Positions 49,938 to 58,366 of a stretch of 64,000 nucleotides of DNA are shown one piece after another. Where the stretch lies: contig NZ_RBAM01000010.1 in the NCBI RefSeq assembly GCF_003626645.1, forward strand, positions 62,001-126,000, read 5' to 3'. A program made the position numbers and the translations under genes. The notes beneath the pieces are model-generated. The model saw only the letters and a list, made by a program, of their open reading frames with translations. It ran no database searches and had not been told where the DNA came from. Position 1 is the first letter of the stretch; every line of letters starts with the position of its first letter. Source of the stretch: Streptomyces klenkii. Its GTDB lineage: Bacteria > Actinomycetota > Actinomycetes > Streptomycetales > Streptomycetaceae.

Positions 49938-50919
49938 ACAGGCGGTCACCGCTGGTGGCCATGCGGTGGGTGGCGCTGTGGCGGTTCACCCAGTCGCGGA
50001 CGAGGTTGATGGCGTTGGCGCACTGCCAGCCGTTGTCGTATTCGTGCTCTCCGGTGAAGTTGCCGTAGCCCGCGATGATGCCGTCCACACGGGCGTCACC
50101 CAGCAGCTTGTCGACGTACCAGGGGTCGTTGTAGGTGGTCGTCCAGGACAGCGTGGCCGCGAGCCGTCCGGCGGCACGGTCCCCGGCGCCCTTCTTGAGC
50201 TCCGCGCACGTGTTGCGGCCGGCTTCCGTGCAGTTGCCGAACCCGTTGGGGATGTTGCCGTCACCATAGTCCATCACCCGGCGGCCGGCCGGGAATCCGG
50301 AACCGGACCGGTTGAAGGCACCGAGGACCTGATCGCGGGTCCCGGTCGTCGTGATGCCCTCCAGGCCGCCGAGCTTCCCTTCCAGGCTCTTCCAGCCCCT
50401 GCCGCCGACGTCCGGGGTGCTGCCGCCGTGGTACTCGTAGAAGCCGTAGAGCACCTGTATCCCGGCAGCCGTCAGCCTCTGTGCCTTGTCGCGCAGCCCG
50501 GCGACGCTGCACCCGCGGTTCTCCGCTTCTCCGCAGTAGTTCGGGTCCTTGATGTCCAGCCAGACCAGGCTCAGCCGGCGCCCTGCCTCGGCGTTGGAGA
50601 CAATGCGGTCGATCATGCTGTCGAAGCTGGGGCCGCGCCGGTTGTCACCGGCCGAGGAACAGTCGTGATAGGCACGCCATTCGTTCGGGTTCCACCAGGC
50701 GCAGACGTCGATCTCGATGCCGTTGGCGCCGTGGTTGAGCGCGGCGTCCACGCCGTCCACGGTGTCGACCCGGTGCGCGATGGCGTAGATCGCGTGACGC
50801 TGATCGGCTGCCGCCGCCGGGGTCGTACCGAGCGCGGTGGCACCGGCGATTCCGCACAGTGCCGCCATCAGGGCCGGTACCGCGCGCGGGCCGGTGCGAT
50901 GTTTGAGGTGGGTGGTCAA
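49930..50919 (-). CDS. Secreted phospholipase D of the sphingomyelinase D/GDPD-like type
   Basis: A 329-residue exported phosphodiesterase. The TTG at 50919 is chosen because GGAG lies 8 bases upstream and it starts a good signal peptide (RAVPALMAALCGIAGATALGTTPAAAA). The mature protein has IAHRVDTVDGVDAALNHGANGIEIDVC, placing His, Glu and Asp as in spider SMase D, then YHDCSS with the second His, and LVWLDIKDPN. It has no classical HKD motifs. It cleaves choline-type phospholipid head groups or their relatives. It is a monocistronic convergent neighbour of phoD. Confidence 0.83.
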   Translation of the reverse strand: MTTHLKHRTGPRAVPALMAALCGIAGATALGTTPAAAADQRHAIYAIAHRVDTVDGVDAALNHGANGIEIDVCAWWNPNEWRAYHDCSSAGDNRRGPSFDSMIDRIVSNAEAGRRLSLVWLDIKDPNYCGEAENRGCSVAGLRDKAQRLTAAGIQVLYGFYEYHGGSTPDVGGRGWKSLEGKLGGLEGITTTGTRDQVLGAFNRSGSGFPAGRRVMDYGDGNIPNGFGNCTEAGRNTCAELKKGAGDRAAGRLAATLSWTTTYNDPWYVDKLLGDARVDGIIAGYGNFTGEHEYDNGWQCANAINLVRDWVNRHSATHRMATSGDRLFK

Positions 50920-51124
50920 GAAAGCACTCCTTCGTCTCCGTGCCGATGGATGTCGCGCTTGAACCATCCGAGCTTGAGGGAGCATGCATCCCGTCCGCCA
51001 CGAAAAGCCGGAGACTTCGGGACGCCGGAACGCGATCGCGGGCTCTGACCTGGAGGGAAGGAGGCGGCCTGGAACGCCCGCTTGGAACGCTCCGGGCCGC
51101 GCTGCGACTTCCAGGGGCCTGCCG

Positions 51125-52273
51125 TCAGGCTTGGTCCCCTGCCGCCCGCCCGGGCCCGTCGAGTACAGCGAGCAGTTCATCGCGGCCGCTGACTCCGCTC
51201 TTACGGAACACCGCCCTGACGTAGGTGTTGACCGTGTGCAGCGACAGGTCCAGGCCGCGGGCGATCTGCTTGGGGGCCTCGCCCGAGTACAGGAACTGGA
51301 GGACCTGGCGTTCGCGGGCGGTGAGACCGTGCCATGCCGCGAACGTCGGGAGGACCAGGGTGCCGGTGGCCTCGTGGAAGACCACCGCGACATCACCCTC
51401 GCCGTATTCGTCCAGGGGCTGGGCGTGCACGGACACCCGGCGCCCGAGGAAAGCGGCAGGACTGACCGACACCGGACGCGGCGCGCCCGGGTCGACCGCG
51501 TGGCGACGCGCGGCCAGGGAGACCTCGAGCATCGACACGGCGGGCATCCACTCCGGTGCCCTGCCCCGTACCGGGTCGATCGCCTGCATCCAGGCGCGCG
51601 CTTCGGGTGTGAGGGAGCGGACGCGATGGTCGGGACCGACGATGACGACGCCCGGCGGCAGTGGCTCACCGTCGCCCCACGGCTGCCCGGTGGCGTACGT
51701 GCGCAACAGGTCGACCAGGAGCGGGGCGATCCCGGCGAGCCGGTCCGCGTCGTCACGGTCGAAGTTCCGGCATCCCGCGCCCCGCAGCAGGGCGAGCAGC
51801 CCCCAGAAGCCCTGGCCATCACGCAGCAGCAACCGTGCCTCGCAGCCGGCTCCGTGTGCCGCCAGTGTCTGCCGTGCACGCACGTGTCCAGGCGTCTCAC
51901 GGTCGTGGCCGCCGAGCAGCCCGACGGGCGTCCGTAACCGGCCGACGTCGGCCGGGCTGAAGGGGTCGTCCCGCAGGTAGGAGTCGAACAGCTGCGCCTG
52001 AATGAGGTCAGGGCTGATGCCGTGCAGGAAGCCGTACGAGACCGCCCCGGTGACCGGGTTCATTCCGAACAGGCGCAACGCGTCGTGCGGGACCCACGGA
52101 CCGATCGCTTCGGAGACCAGCGTGGCCAGCTCGTCCCGTACGAAGTGTTCTCCCGTCGCCGCCCGCAGGCAGCGGGCGACCCGGTCTATGTCCACCACAC
52201 CCACGACTATCGGCCCGGGCTCGCTGACCGGTCCAGCCTCCTGCCGACACTCAGTCACTCGGGCACTGGGCAT
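51125..52273 (-). CDS. LuxR-type regulator with a TTA codon
   Basis: A 382-residue regulator. A long N-terminal region without a recognisable receiver (FGLNP-like LRLFGMNPVTGAVSYGFLHG; GAF/PAS-like middle around VVIVGPDHRVRSLTPEARAW) ends in a LuxR helix-turn-helix (LTARERQVLQFLYSGEAPKQIARGLDLSLHTVNTYVRAVFRKSG in outline). Codon 113 is TTA (51937-51935), so it probably depends on bldA. It is 15 bases after the ABC gene and likely the last gene of the SdpA/SdpB/ABC operon. The start at 52273 has a weak ribosome site. Confidence 0.8.
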   Translation of the reverse strand: MPSARVTECRQEAGPVSEPGPIVVGVVDIDRVARCLRAATGEHFVRDELATLVSEAIGPWVPHDALRLFGMNPVTGAVSYGFLHGISPDLIQAQLFDSYLRDDPFSPADVGRLRTPVGLLGGHDRETPGHVRARQTLAAHGAGCEARLLLRDGQGFWGLLALLRGAGCRNFDRDDADRLAGIAPLLVDLLRTYATGQPWGDGEPLPPGVVIVGPDHRVRSLTPEARAWMQAIDPVRGRAPEWMPAVSMLEVSLAARRHAVDPGAPRPVSVSPAAFLGRRVSVHAQPLDEYGEGDVAVVFHEATGTLVLPTFAAWHGLTARERQVLQFLYSGEAPKQIARGLDLSLHTVNTYVRAVFRKSGVSGRDELLAVLDGPGRAAGDQA

Positions 52274-52288
52274 TCGGACACTGGGAAC

Positions 52289-54358
52289 TCAGCAGTCGAC
52301 GGCGCCGGAGCCCACCGGCCGGCCGGCGCTCGCGCGGGGCGGATCACCGGAGGCGTACTGGCTCGCTTGGAGCGTGTAGAGCTCGGCGTACAACCCGCCC
52401 GACGCCAGGAGGCCGGCCGGTGTACCGGATTCCACCAGGCGCCCCTTGTCGAGCACGTGGACGAGGTCGGCGTGCCGGACGGAGGCGAGGCGGTGCGTGA
52501 TGAGGAGGACGGTGCTGCCCTCGTCGGCCAGGGACCGGATTTCGTCGAAGACCTTCAGCTCGGTGCGGGCATCGAGTGCGGCGGTGGGTTCGTCGACGAC
52601 GAGGATCTGTCCCTGCCGGTAGGCGGCGCGGCAGAAGCCGAGGCGCTGCCACTGGCCGCCCGACAGCTCGTGACCGCCGCGGAAGCCGCGGACCAGGAGG
52701 GTGTCCAGACCGCGGGGCAGGCCGTCGATGATGTCCTGCGCCCCGGCATGGCGGATCGCGCTCGCCATGCGCGCGTCGCCGGACGGCGCCTCGGGGCGGC
52801 CGATAGTGATGTTGACCCGCGCGGTGAACGGCCACCGGGTGAAGTCCTGCGCCACCATCGCCACCCGGTCCGCCAGTTGCCGCCGGTCCGCCAGTGCGGC
52901 ATCGGTTTCGTCCCACAGAACGCGGCCCTGCTGCGGGGTGTACAGGCCGGCCAGGAGCTTGGCGAGGGTGGTCTTGCCCGAACCGTTGCTGCCGACCAGC
53001 GCGACGATCTTCCCGGTGGGTACGGTCAGCGTCACGTCATCCAGGGCCGGGGTCCGCGGCGGGGTGGCGCCGTCGCCCGGATAGGTGAAGGTGACGTGCT
53101 CGAAGCGGATCCTCTCCGGCCGGTCGGGCAGGGCCAGGGTTCCGGGGGGCGGGGTACGCCGCGCCGCCTCTTCGCACAGCCGGTCCAGATCACCGACGAA
53201 CAGGGCCTGTTCGTGCAGGGCATTGACCTCCAGGGCCAGTGCGGTAAGGCTCGACGAGCCGGTGCGGATGGCGATCACGGCGGTTCCGGCGACGGAGAGC
53301 TCCATCGCCCCGCCGAGGAGCAGGCCGCCCAGGGCCAGATAGGTGGCGGCGGTCGCCGCACCGGCCAGGCCGGCCGCGATCAGGCCGGTACGCGCTTCCA
53401 GCCGGGCCAGCCGGGTCTGTTCCGCTTCGGCGGATTCGGACAAGGAGCGGAAGTGCCGCAGGAGGAACGGGCCGACTCCGTGCACACGGATCTCGGGCGC
53501 CGCACCGGTATCGGTCAGCATGTGGCCGAGCAGGCCGCCGGCGCGCGTGTGCCGGCTCCAGGCGTGGAAGGACCGGTAGCGGCGGCGAGCGGTGGTGAGC
53601 GCGCTCCAGGTGCCGGGCAGGGTCATGGCGGCCAGCAAGGGCAGCAGGACGGGGTGCAGCACGGTGAGCACGCCCGCGGCGGCGATGAAGGAGATCACCG
53701 CGCTGATGACGCGGTTGCCGATGTCCATCATGCGACGGGCCGAGGCCGCGCCGTACCGTGCCGAATCGAGCAGTCTGCGGAACCGGTCGTCCTCGATCGC
53801 GGCCAGTTCCACCTGTGCGGCCCGTTCGAGGTACAGCTCGGTCGCCGCCCGCTCGACCCGCGGTCCCAGCCGCCCGGCCGCGTAGGTCGACGCGGCCCGC
53901 AGCAGCGCACCCGCGGACACGGCCACGGCCATGACGAACAGGGAGGGGAGCGCGCTGCGCAGACGGTCCTCGAGCGTCGCACCGGTCATCAGGACGGCCA
54001 GGACGCGGTTCACCGCCAGGAGCCCCACGGCCTGGGTCAGACCCCGGCCGGCGTTGGCGGCGACGAGGGCGCGTGCCGCGTAGGGGTCGGCGCGCCACGC
54101 CAGGCGGAAGCCGGATGCCAGCAGCCGGGGCAGCCGGCAGATCACCGCGCGCAGGCTCAGTTCCAGGTACGCCTCTTCGTGCCGGGCCCAGCCCGTGTCG
54201 TAGCGCAGGGGGCCGCCGAAGAGCAGATGCTCGGAATCGGAATCCGATGAGGGCACGCCGTCCTCGCACCCGTCTTCGCACCCGTCGTTCTCCCCGTTCT
54301 CGTGTGCCCGCCGGCTGTGTTCCTGTGCCCGCCGGCCGCGTACGTATCGGCGACGCAT
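52289..54358 (-). CDS. ABC exporter, fused membrane and ATPase domains
   Basis: A 689-residue half-transporter. After a charged tail of about 70 residues, five to six membrane helices form a type I exporter domain (residues ~90-400). The ATPase has Walker A GSNGSGKTTLAKLLAGL, signature LSGGQWQRLGFCRA, Walker B ILVVDEPTAALD and the H-loop LITHRLASVR. It would export a peptide or lipid-like product as a dimer. It starts 5 bases after the SdpB/HTTM-like gene ends, pointing to a peptide export role in that operon. Confidence 0.9.
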   Translation of the reverse strand: MRRRYVRGRRAQEHSRRAHENGENDGCEDGCEDGVPSSDSDSEHLLFGGPLRYDTGWARHEEAYLELSLRAVICRLPRLLASGFRLAWRADPYAARALVAANAGRGLTQAVGLLAVNRVLAVLMTGATLEDRLRSALPSLFVMAVAVSAGALLRAASTYAAGRLGPRVERAATELYLERAAQVELAAIEDDRFRRLLDSARYGAASARRMMDIGNRVISAVISFIAAAGVLTVLHPVLLPLLAAMTLPGTWSALTTARRRYRSFHAWSRHTRAGGLLGHMLTDTGAAPEIRVHGVGPFLLRHFRSLSESAEAEQTRLARLEARTGLIAAGLAGAATAATYLALGGLLLGGAMELSVAGTAVIAIRTGSSSLTALALEVNALHEQALFVGDLDRLCEEAARRTPPPGTLALPDRPERIRFEHVTFTYPGDGATPPRTPALDDVTLTVPTGKIVALVGSNGSGKTTLAKLLAGLYTPQQGRVLWDETDAALADRRQLADRVAMVAQDFTRWPFTARVNITIGRPEAPSGDARMASAIRHAGAQDIIDGLPRGLDTLLVRGFRGGHELSGGQWQRLGFCRAAYRQGQILVVDEPTAALDARTELKVFDEIRSLADEGSTVLLITHRLASVRHADLVHVLDKGRLVESGTPAGLLASGGLYAELYTLQASQYASGDPPRASAGRPVGSGAVDC

Positions 54359-54363
54359 GCCGG

Positions 54364-55179
54364 CTACCACCTCGCGAAGGTGGTAGCGGTGAACACGAGC
54401 GCCGGATACGCGCTGAGGAACGCGAACACGAAGGTGTGCAGCCCCATGGTCAGCGCGATGCCGAGGTGGAGCGCCGCGCCGGCGGCGAGGAAGGCCCACA
54501 TCGGTCCGCTCGGCAGGAACACGGCACACCAGAACGTCACTTCCAGCATCATGACGCCCCACGACAGCAGCAGCCCCATCCGTGGCCGGGAGCGCAGCAG
54601 CGACGCGAGCCGGGGCGAGCGGTAGGAGTGGGTGGAGAGGATCTGCGCCAGGCAGGAACCGTCGCGCCACACCGGCGAGACCAGCTTGGCCGCCCCCGCG
54701 ATCAGATAGCTCAGCAGCAGCTGGCAGGCCAGGAACAGCAGGAAGAGCCGGCCGATCGTGCCGCCGACGCTCAGCGTGACCGCGGCGCAGAGGACGGCCA
54801 GGGCGGACATCTGGTCCGCGCCGTCGGTGCCGTAGCCGCCGCGGTGCAGCGAGAGCAGCGCCGCGGCCAGCAGCAGCCAGGCCACCACGGCGGCGCCGCT
54901 TCCCGGTGTCAGCGCCGCGAAGGGAGCGACGACGCCCGCGGTGAGCTGGAGCGCGAGGACCACCCGGTACCGCTCCCACACCAGGAGCGCGCCGACCGGG
55001 GCCAGTTGCCGGGGCCAGTTCGTGCCGATCACCGCCCATGACAGGACACCGCCGCCGGTGAACTCACGGGCCTGACGGAGGTCGCGTGCCGCCGCCACCG
55101 CCAGGCCGGGGCCCGACAGCGCGAGGACCGCCCGGGCCGCCTCGGCTCCGCTCAGCAAGGGGCCGGCCGCGCTCAGCAC
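54364..55179 (-). CDS. HTTM / SdpB-like multi-pass membrane protein
   Basis: A 271-residue integral membrane protein with about seven helices. The stretch GGYGTDGADQMSALAVLC, the helix GRLFLLFLACQLLLSYLIAGAAKLV and PVWRDGSCLAQILSTHSYRSP are typical of HTTM-domain proteins related to SdpB and vitamin-K-dependent carboxylases. SdpB-family members act with SdpA in maturing exported antimicrobial peptides. GTG 55179 overlaps the SdpA-like gene (GTGCTGA). Exact chemistry is unknown. Confidence 0.75.
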   Translation of the reverse strand: MLSAAGPLLSGAEAARAVLALSGPGLAVAAARDLRQAREFTGGGVLSWAVIGTNWPRQLAPVGALLVWERYRVVLALQLTAGVVAPFAALTPGSGAAVVAWLLLAAALLSLHRGGYGTDGADQMSALAVLCAAVTLSVGGTIGRLFLLFLACQLLLSYLIAGAAKLVSPVWRDGSCLAQILSTHSYRSPRLASLLRSRPRMGLLLSWGVMMLEVTFWCAVFLPSGPMWAFLAAGAALHLGIALTMGLHTFVFAFLSAYPALVFTATTFARW

Positions 55180-55721
55180 GGGACCCCCTCGGGTACGCCG
55201 GTCTCCAGCCGGTGCACCGCGGAAACGAAGACCACCTCTGGTTCCTCCTCACGCAGGCTCGCGAAGGCGACGGCGAACTGAAGGCCGACGGCAGCGGCGT
55301 CGTGCGGGGCGGCGCACGCCCGGCCCAGCAGGAGGAGATAGGGCGTACTGATCATCAGGCGCGCGTCACGCAGCCGGGCTTCCTCCGGCCCGCCCGCCCG
55401 GCCGGCACGCCGGCTCTTGCCCACCGTCTCCAGCAGATGTCCGACGGTGTCGGACACCGCCTTGCCCGCCCGCCCGCCGGGACCGCCTCCCGGCCACACT
55501 TCCCGCAGCGGACCGAACGCGCCGTTGGCGAGGAAGTCGCGGTACATCAGCACCTGGTCCCTGGTCGCCGGCCTGGGCGCGAAGAACGCCCAGGACGGCA
55601 CCAGCGGAGAGAACCAGGCGGGAACCCTGCCCCGCACACCCCCGCCGATGCGGGGCAGGGCCGCCAGGACGGTCACCGCCAGCCACGCGGCCAGCAGGAC
55701 CGCCACGATCACGGATCCCAC
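55173..55721 (-). CDS. SdpA-like membrane-anchored protein
   Basis: A 182-residue protein with one N-terminal membrane segment (VIVAVLLAAWLAVTVLAALP) and an extracytoplasmic domain containing PLVPSWAFFAPRPATRDQVLMYRD, the W-x-F-F-A-P-x-P pattern of the SdpA family and HTTM partners. With the SdpB-like protein it probably forms an outward-facing peptide-processing or modifying pair. GTG start 11 bases downstream of the preceding stop. Confidence 0.7.
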   Translation of the reverse strand: MGSVIVAVLLAAWLAVTVLAALPRIGGGVRGRVPAWFSPLVPSWAFFAPRPATRDQVLMYRDFLANGAFGPLREVWPGGGPGGRAGKAVSDTVGHLLETVGKSRRAGRAGGPEEARLRDARLMISTPYLLLLGRACAAPHDAAAVGLQFAVAFASLREEEPEVVFVSAVHRLETGVPEGVPC

Positions 55722-55732
55722 GCCGCCCGCTC

Positions 55733-56464
55733 CTAGCCGAAGAGCAGGCGCCGGCGCGTCGCGAGCAGGCGGGCCACGCTCGCCGCGAGATCGCCTTGCT
55801 GCCCTGTGGCCTCACCGGCCACCGCTTCCGGCAGCGCCATGGCACGCTCGCCGGGGACGACCCCCGCGCGATGCTTGTCCCTGACGGCGTCCGTCGCCAT
55901 CCGCTCGACCACCGCGGTGACCTGCTCCATCGTGGTGTACGAGCCGCAGGGCCGTGGCGGTCCCATGTGGATGTGCCGGAGCTCCGGGCCGACGCTCTCC
56001 AGCAGCTCTCGTTCCACCCTGCTCAGCTCGGGCGCCCGGAGCAGCAGCAGGTGCTCCGTCCTGACCTCGGATGCGCCCCGGTCGATGTGTTCGACGACAT
56101 CGAAGTCCGCATCCGCGACCGGACCGCCGGTATAGGGGAGCGTGAGCGTCCTGAACGGCGTCCCGGCCGGCAGCACCAGGTCACGCACCAGCGTGTGCCC
56201 GGCGCAGCGCACGTCGAAGAAGTGCGAGGCGGCCACCATCTTCGCGGGGCGCTTCGGGCCGGGCGTATCGCGTACCGGTTGCCAGTCCGCACGCAGGATC
56301 GCCTCGCGCAGTCCTCGCCACGTGCGAGAGGAAGCGTCCCCCGTGTAGATCACCAGCGATCCCGCAGGTGGCAGCATGCCGCCGTCCTCCACGCCTGCGG
56401 CATCGGGCGGGACGGTCACCACGTCCACGCTGACGGCTGCGGCCGTTGTACCTGACGCGATCAT
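55733..56464 (-). CDS. Unknown protein, first gene of the SdpA/SdpB-like operon
   Basis: A 243-residue soluble protein I do not recognise. It is acidic with mixed strands and helices (GSLVIYTGDASSRTWRGLREAI; ASHFFDVRCAGHTLVRDLVLPAG; HLLLLRAPELSRVERELLESV; IHMGPPRPCGSYTTMEQVTAVVERM) and has no signal peptide or catalytic motif I can name. ATG 56464 follows CGGAG by 8 bases; a GTG at 56473 would add three residues. Its stop is 11 bases from the SdpA-like start. It is divergent from the radical SAM gene pair. Confidence 0.65.
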   Translation of the reverse strand: MIASGTTAAAVSVDVVTVPPDAAGVEDGGMLPPAGSLVIYTGDASSRTWRGLREAILRADWQPVRDTPGPKRPAKMVAASHFFDVRCAGHTLVRDLVLPAGTPFRTLTLPYTGGPVADADFDVVEHIDRGASEVRTEHLLLLRAPELSRVERELLESVGPELRHIHMGPPRPCGSYTTMEQVTAVVERMATDAVRDKHRAGVVPGERAMALPEAVAGEATGQQGDLAASVARLLATRRRLLFG

Positions 56465-56552
56465 CGCATGCACTCCGATCGTTCGAAGGACTCCCGTGCC
56501 CGGTGAAGGGCTTGCTGGGAAGTCTCGGGCTATGGGGGTGCCCGGGTGTACT

Positions 56553-56566
56553 CCCCAAAGTTGGGG
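56553..56566. promoter_or_regulatory. CCCCAA-AG-TTGGGG dyad in divergent region
   Basis: A perfect 6-bp dyad with a 2-base spacer (up to 8 bp with flanks CT/GG partly matching) in the 183-base divergent gap. It could be a regulator site shared by both operons, or an mRNA hairpin ahead of the plus-strand genes. It also overlaps a 39-codon frame (56532-56651). Confidence 0.4.
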
Positions 56567-56647
56567 GGTTGGTGGAGTCGCCGGATCCGTCTGTCATGGA
56601 GGCCAGGGGCGATCCAGCCCCCACGAGCGAGATCGGAGCCGGCCGGA

Positions 56648-57100
56648 ATGAGCGAGATCACCTGCACGGACACGCGGACGCAAGGGCTTCAGGGCGCCTC
56701 CCGCAGCGCGTACTTGCGGCTGTTCGCACTGCAACGCGATGAGGAGCCGGCGACCGGCGCGGCGGCGGCCGCGGACGACGCCCGCCCGGAGGGCGCTCCG
56801 GACACCGCGGAGGCCCAGCAGTGGAAGACGCGGCGATCCCGTATGGCGATCGTCGACAAGCTGCGGTCCCCCGTACGGATGTGGCCCGAGTCGCCCTACC
56901 CCGACGTCTGGGTCGAGTACGTGCGCAATGGGCGAGGGTGGCACGAGAGGTTCCCGGACAAGGCGACCGCGCTGCTCGGCGCGGACGACCTCGACGACCT
57001 TCTCGGCACCCCCGACGCGCGACTGTGCTCGCCCCACCGGGTGGACGTCGGCGAGGCGTACACGCGGCTGCGGTCGTCGCTGGGCGAAGGACCGGCATGA
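56648..57100 (+). CDS. Unknown 150-residue partner of the radical SAM enzyme
   Basis: A 150-residue protein with no family I recognise. Residues ~25-60 are Ala/Glu-rich and probably disordered; the rest (MWPESPYPDVWVEYVRNGRG, then FPDKATALLGADDLDDLLG) looks folded. It has two cysteines only. The TGA overlaps the radical SAM start (ATGA), so the two are made together; it may be a substrate, a leader-binding partner or a chaperone. ATG 56648 follows GGAG by 8 bases. Confidence 0.7.
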   Translation: MSEITCTDTRTQGLQGASRSAYLRLFALQRDEEPATGAAAAADDARPEGAPDTAEAQQWKTRRSRMAIVDKLRSPVRMWPESPYPDVWVEYVRNGRGWHERFPDKATALLGADDLDDLLGTPDARLCSPHRVDVGEAYTRLRSSLGEGPA

Positions 57101-58320
57101 GCACCGGTGCCGCCGCGCCGCGACGGGATGCGGATCACAGCGCCCGCCTCCCTTCCGGGCGGACGCCATGGCCGTCGCACCTGCAACTCGTCGTCAAAGT
57201 GTCGAAGTTCTGCAACCTGCGCTGCCGGTACTGCTACGAATTCCCCTCGCTCGGCGACCGGACCGCGATGTCGGTACCGCAGGTCCGCACGCTGATCCGG
57301 CACGTCGGCGAGTGGCTGGCGGACCAGCCCGGCAGGGAGGCCGACTTCGTCTGGCACGGCGGCGAGCCGCTGCTGATGCCGGGAAGCTTCTATCACGAGG
57401 TCAAGCAGGCTCAGCAGGAGTTCCTGGAGCCGGCCGGAGTCCCGTACGCCAACTCCGTCCAGACCAACCTCTACCGGCTCACCGACGACGACATCACCTT
57501 GATGCGGGACGTCTTCGACGAGGTGGGCGTCTCCGTGGACCTGGTGGGCGGCCAGCGCGTGAACATCGCCGGCCGCTCCGCCCAGCCACGGATCCTGACC
57601 CACATGCAGCAGCTCAGAGACGCGGGCGTGCCCTTCGGGTGCATCACCGTCCTGTCACGTGCCACGGCACCCCACGTCGCGGCGATCCACCGCTTCTTCG
57701 AGGACACGGACCTGGGGTTCCGGCTCCTGCCGATCTACCGGACGGGATATGCGGGACAGCAGGCCGCGCACGAACTGGAGGCGGCCGAGATCGTCGAAGC
57801 GCTCAAGACGGTGACCGACCGGTGGCTGAGCTCGGACAGCTTCATCCGCGTCGAGCCGATCCACGGCTACGCGGCTCATGTCCTCCACGCGCTCTCCGGC
57901 GAACAACGGAGCTACTACGACAAGGAACACGGAGAGACCATCTTCATCGTCGACACGGACGGCTCCGTCTACTCCAACGGCGACGCTTACGACCCGGCCC
58001 TGCGGCACGGCAACATCTTCACCGAGACCGTCCCCCGCATGCGACGTTCCCCGGGCTTCGCCGAAGCCTTGCGCCAGTCCCGCCGAAGGGTCCTGGACAC
58101 CTGCACCGGCTGCCGCTTCCACGGCTCCTGCACCGGCTTCTTCAGTGCGGAGTCCACGCCCGAGCAGCGCTGGCGGGATCCCCTGACCGGCCGGCTGCTG
58201 TGCGGGGTGGCGTTGCCGGTGCAGCGGTACATCGAGGAACGGCTCACCGCTCTCGGCCTCGTCGACACCGTGTCCCGCCGCCTGGACCGCACCCTGCTCC
58301 AGCAGCGTGCGGTCGGATGA
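57097..58320 (+). CDS. Radical SAM/SPASM-type peptide-modifying enzyme
   Basis: A 407-residue radical SAM protein. The [4Fe-4S]/SAM motif is CNLRCRYCYEFPSLGD at about residue 38. A TIM-barrel with FVWHGGEPLLMPGSFY (the GGEP motif) follows, and a C-terminal Cys set CTGCRFHGSC...LLCG (residues ~325-365) suggests auxiliary clusters of SPASM or twitch type. Relatives mature RiPPs or sulfatases by generating a 5'-deoxyadenosyl radical. No sulfatase lies beside it; the neighbours are SdpA/SdpB-like proteins and an exporter, which favours a peptide substrate. Confidence 0.85.
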   Translation: MSTGAAAPRRDADHSARLPSGRTPWPSHLQLVVKVSKFCNLRCRYCYEFPSLGDRTAMSVPQVRTLIRHVGEWLADQPGREADFVWHGGEPLLMPGSFYHEVKQAQQEFLEPAGVPYANSVQTNLYRLTDDDITLMRDVFDEVGVSVDLVGGQRVNIAGRSAQPRILTHMQQLRDAGVPFGCITVLSRATAPHVAAIHRFFEDTDLGFRLLPIYRTGYAGQQAAHELEAAEIVEALKTVTDRWLSSDSFIRVEPIHGYAAHVLHALSGEQRSYYDKEHGETIFIVDTDGSVYSNGDAYDPALRHGNIFTETVPRMRRSPGFAEALRQSRRRVLDTCTGCRFHGSCTGFFSAESTPEQRWRDPLTGRLLCGVALPVQRYIEERLTALGLVDTVSRRLDRTLLQQRAVG

Positions 58321-58366
58321 GTGCCGGCCCCGCTCTGCGTTGCGGCGGCCGGGCACGTCGGTGGCC

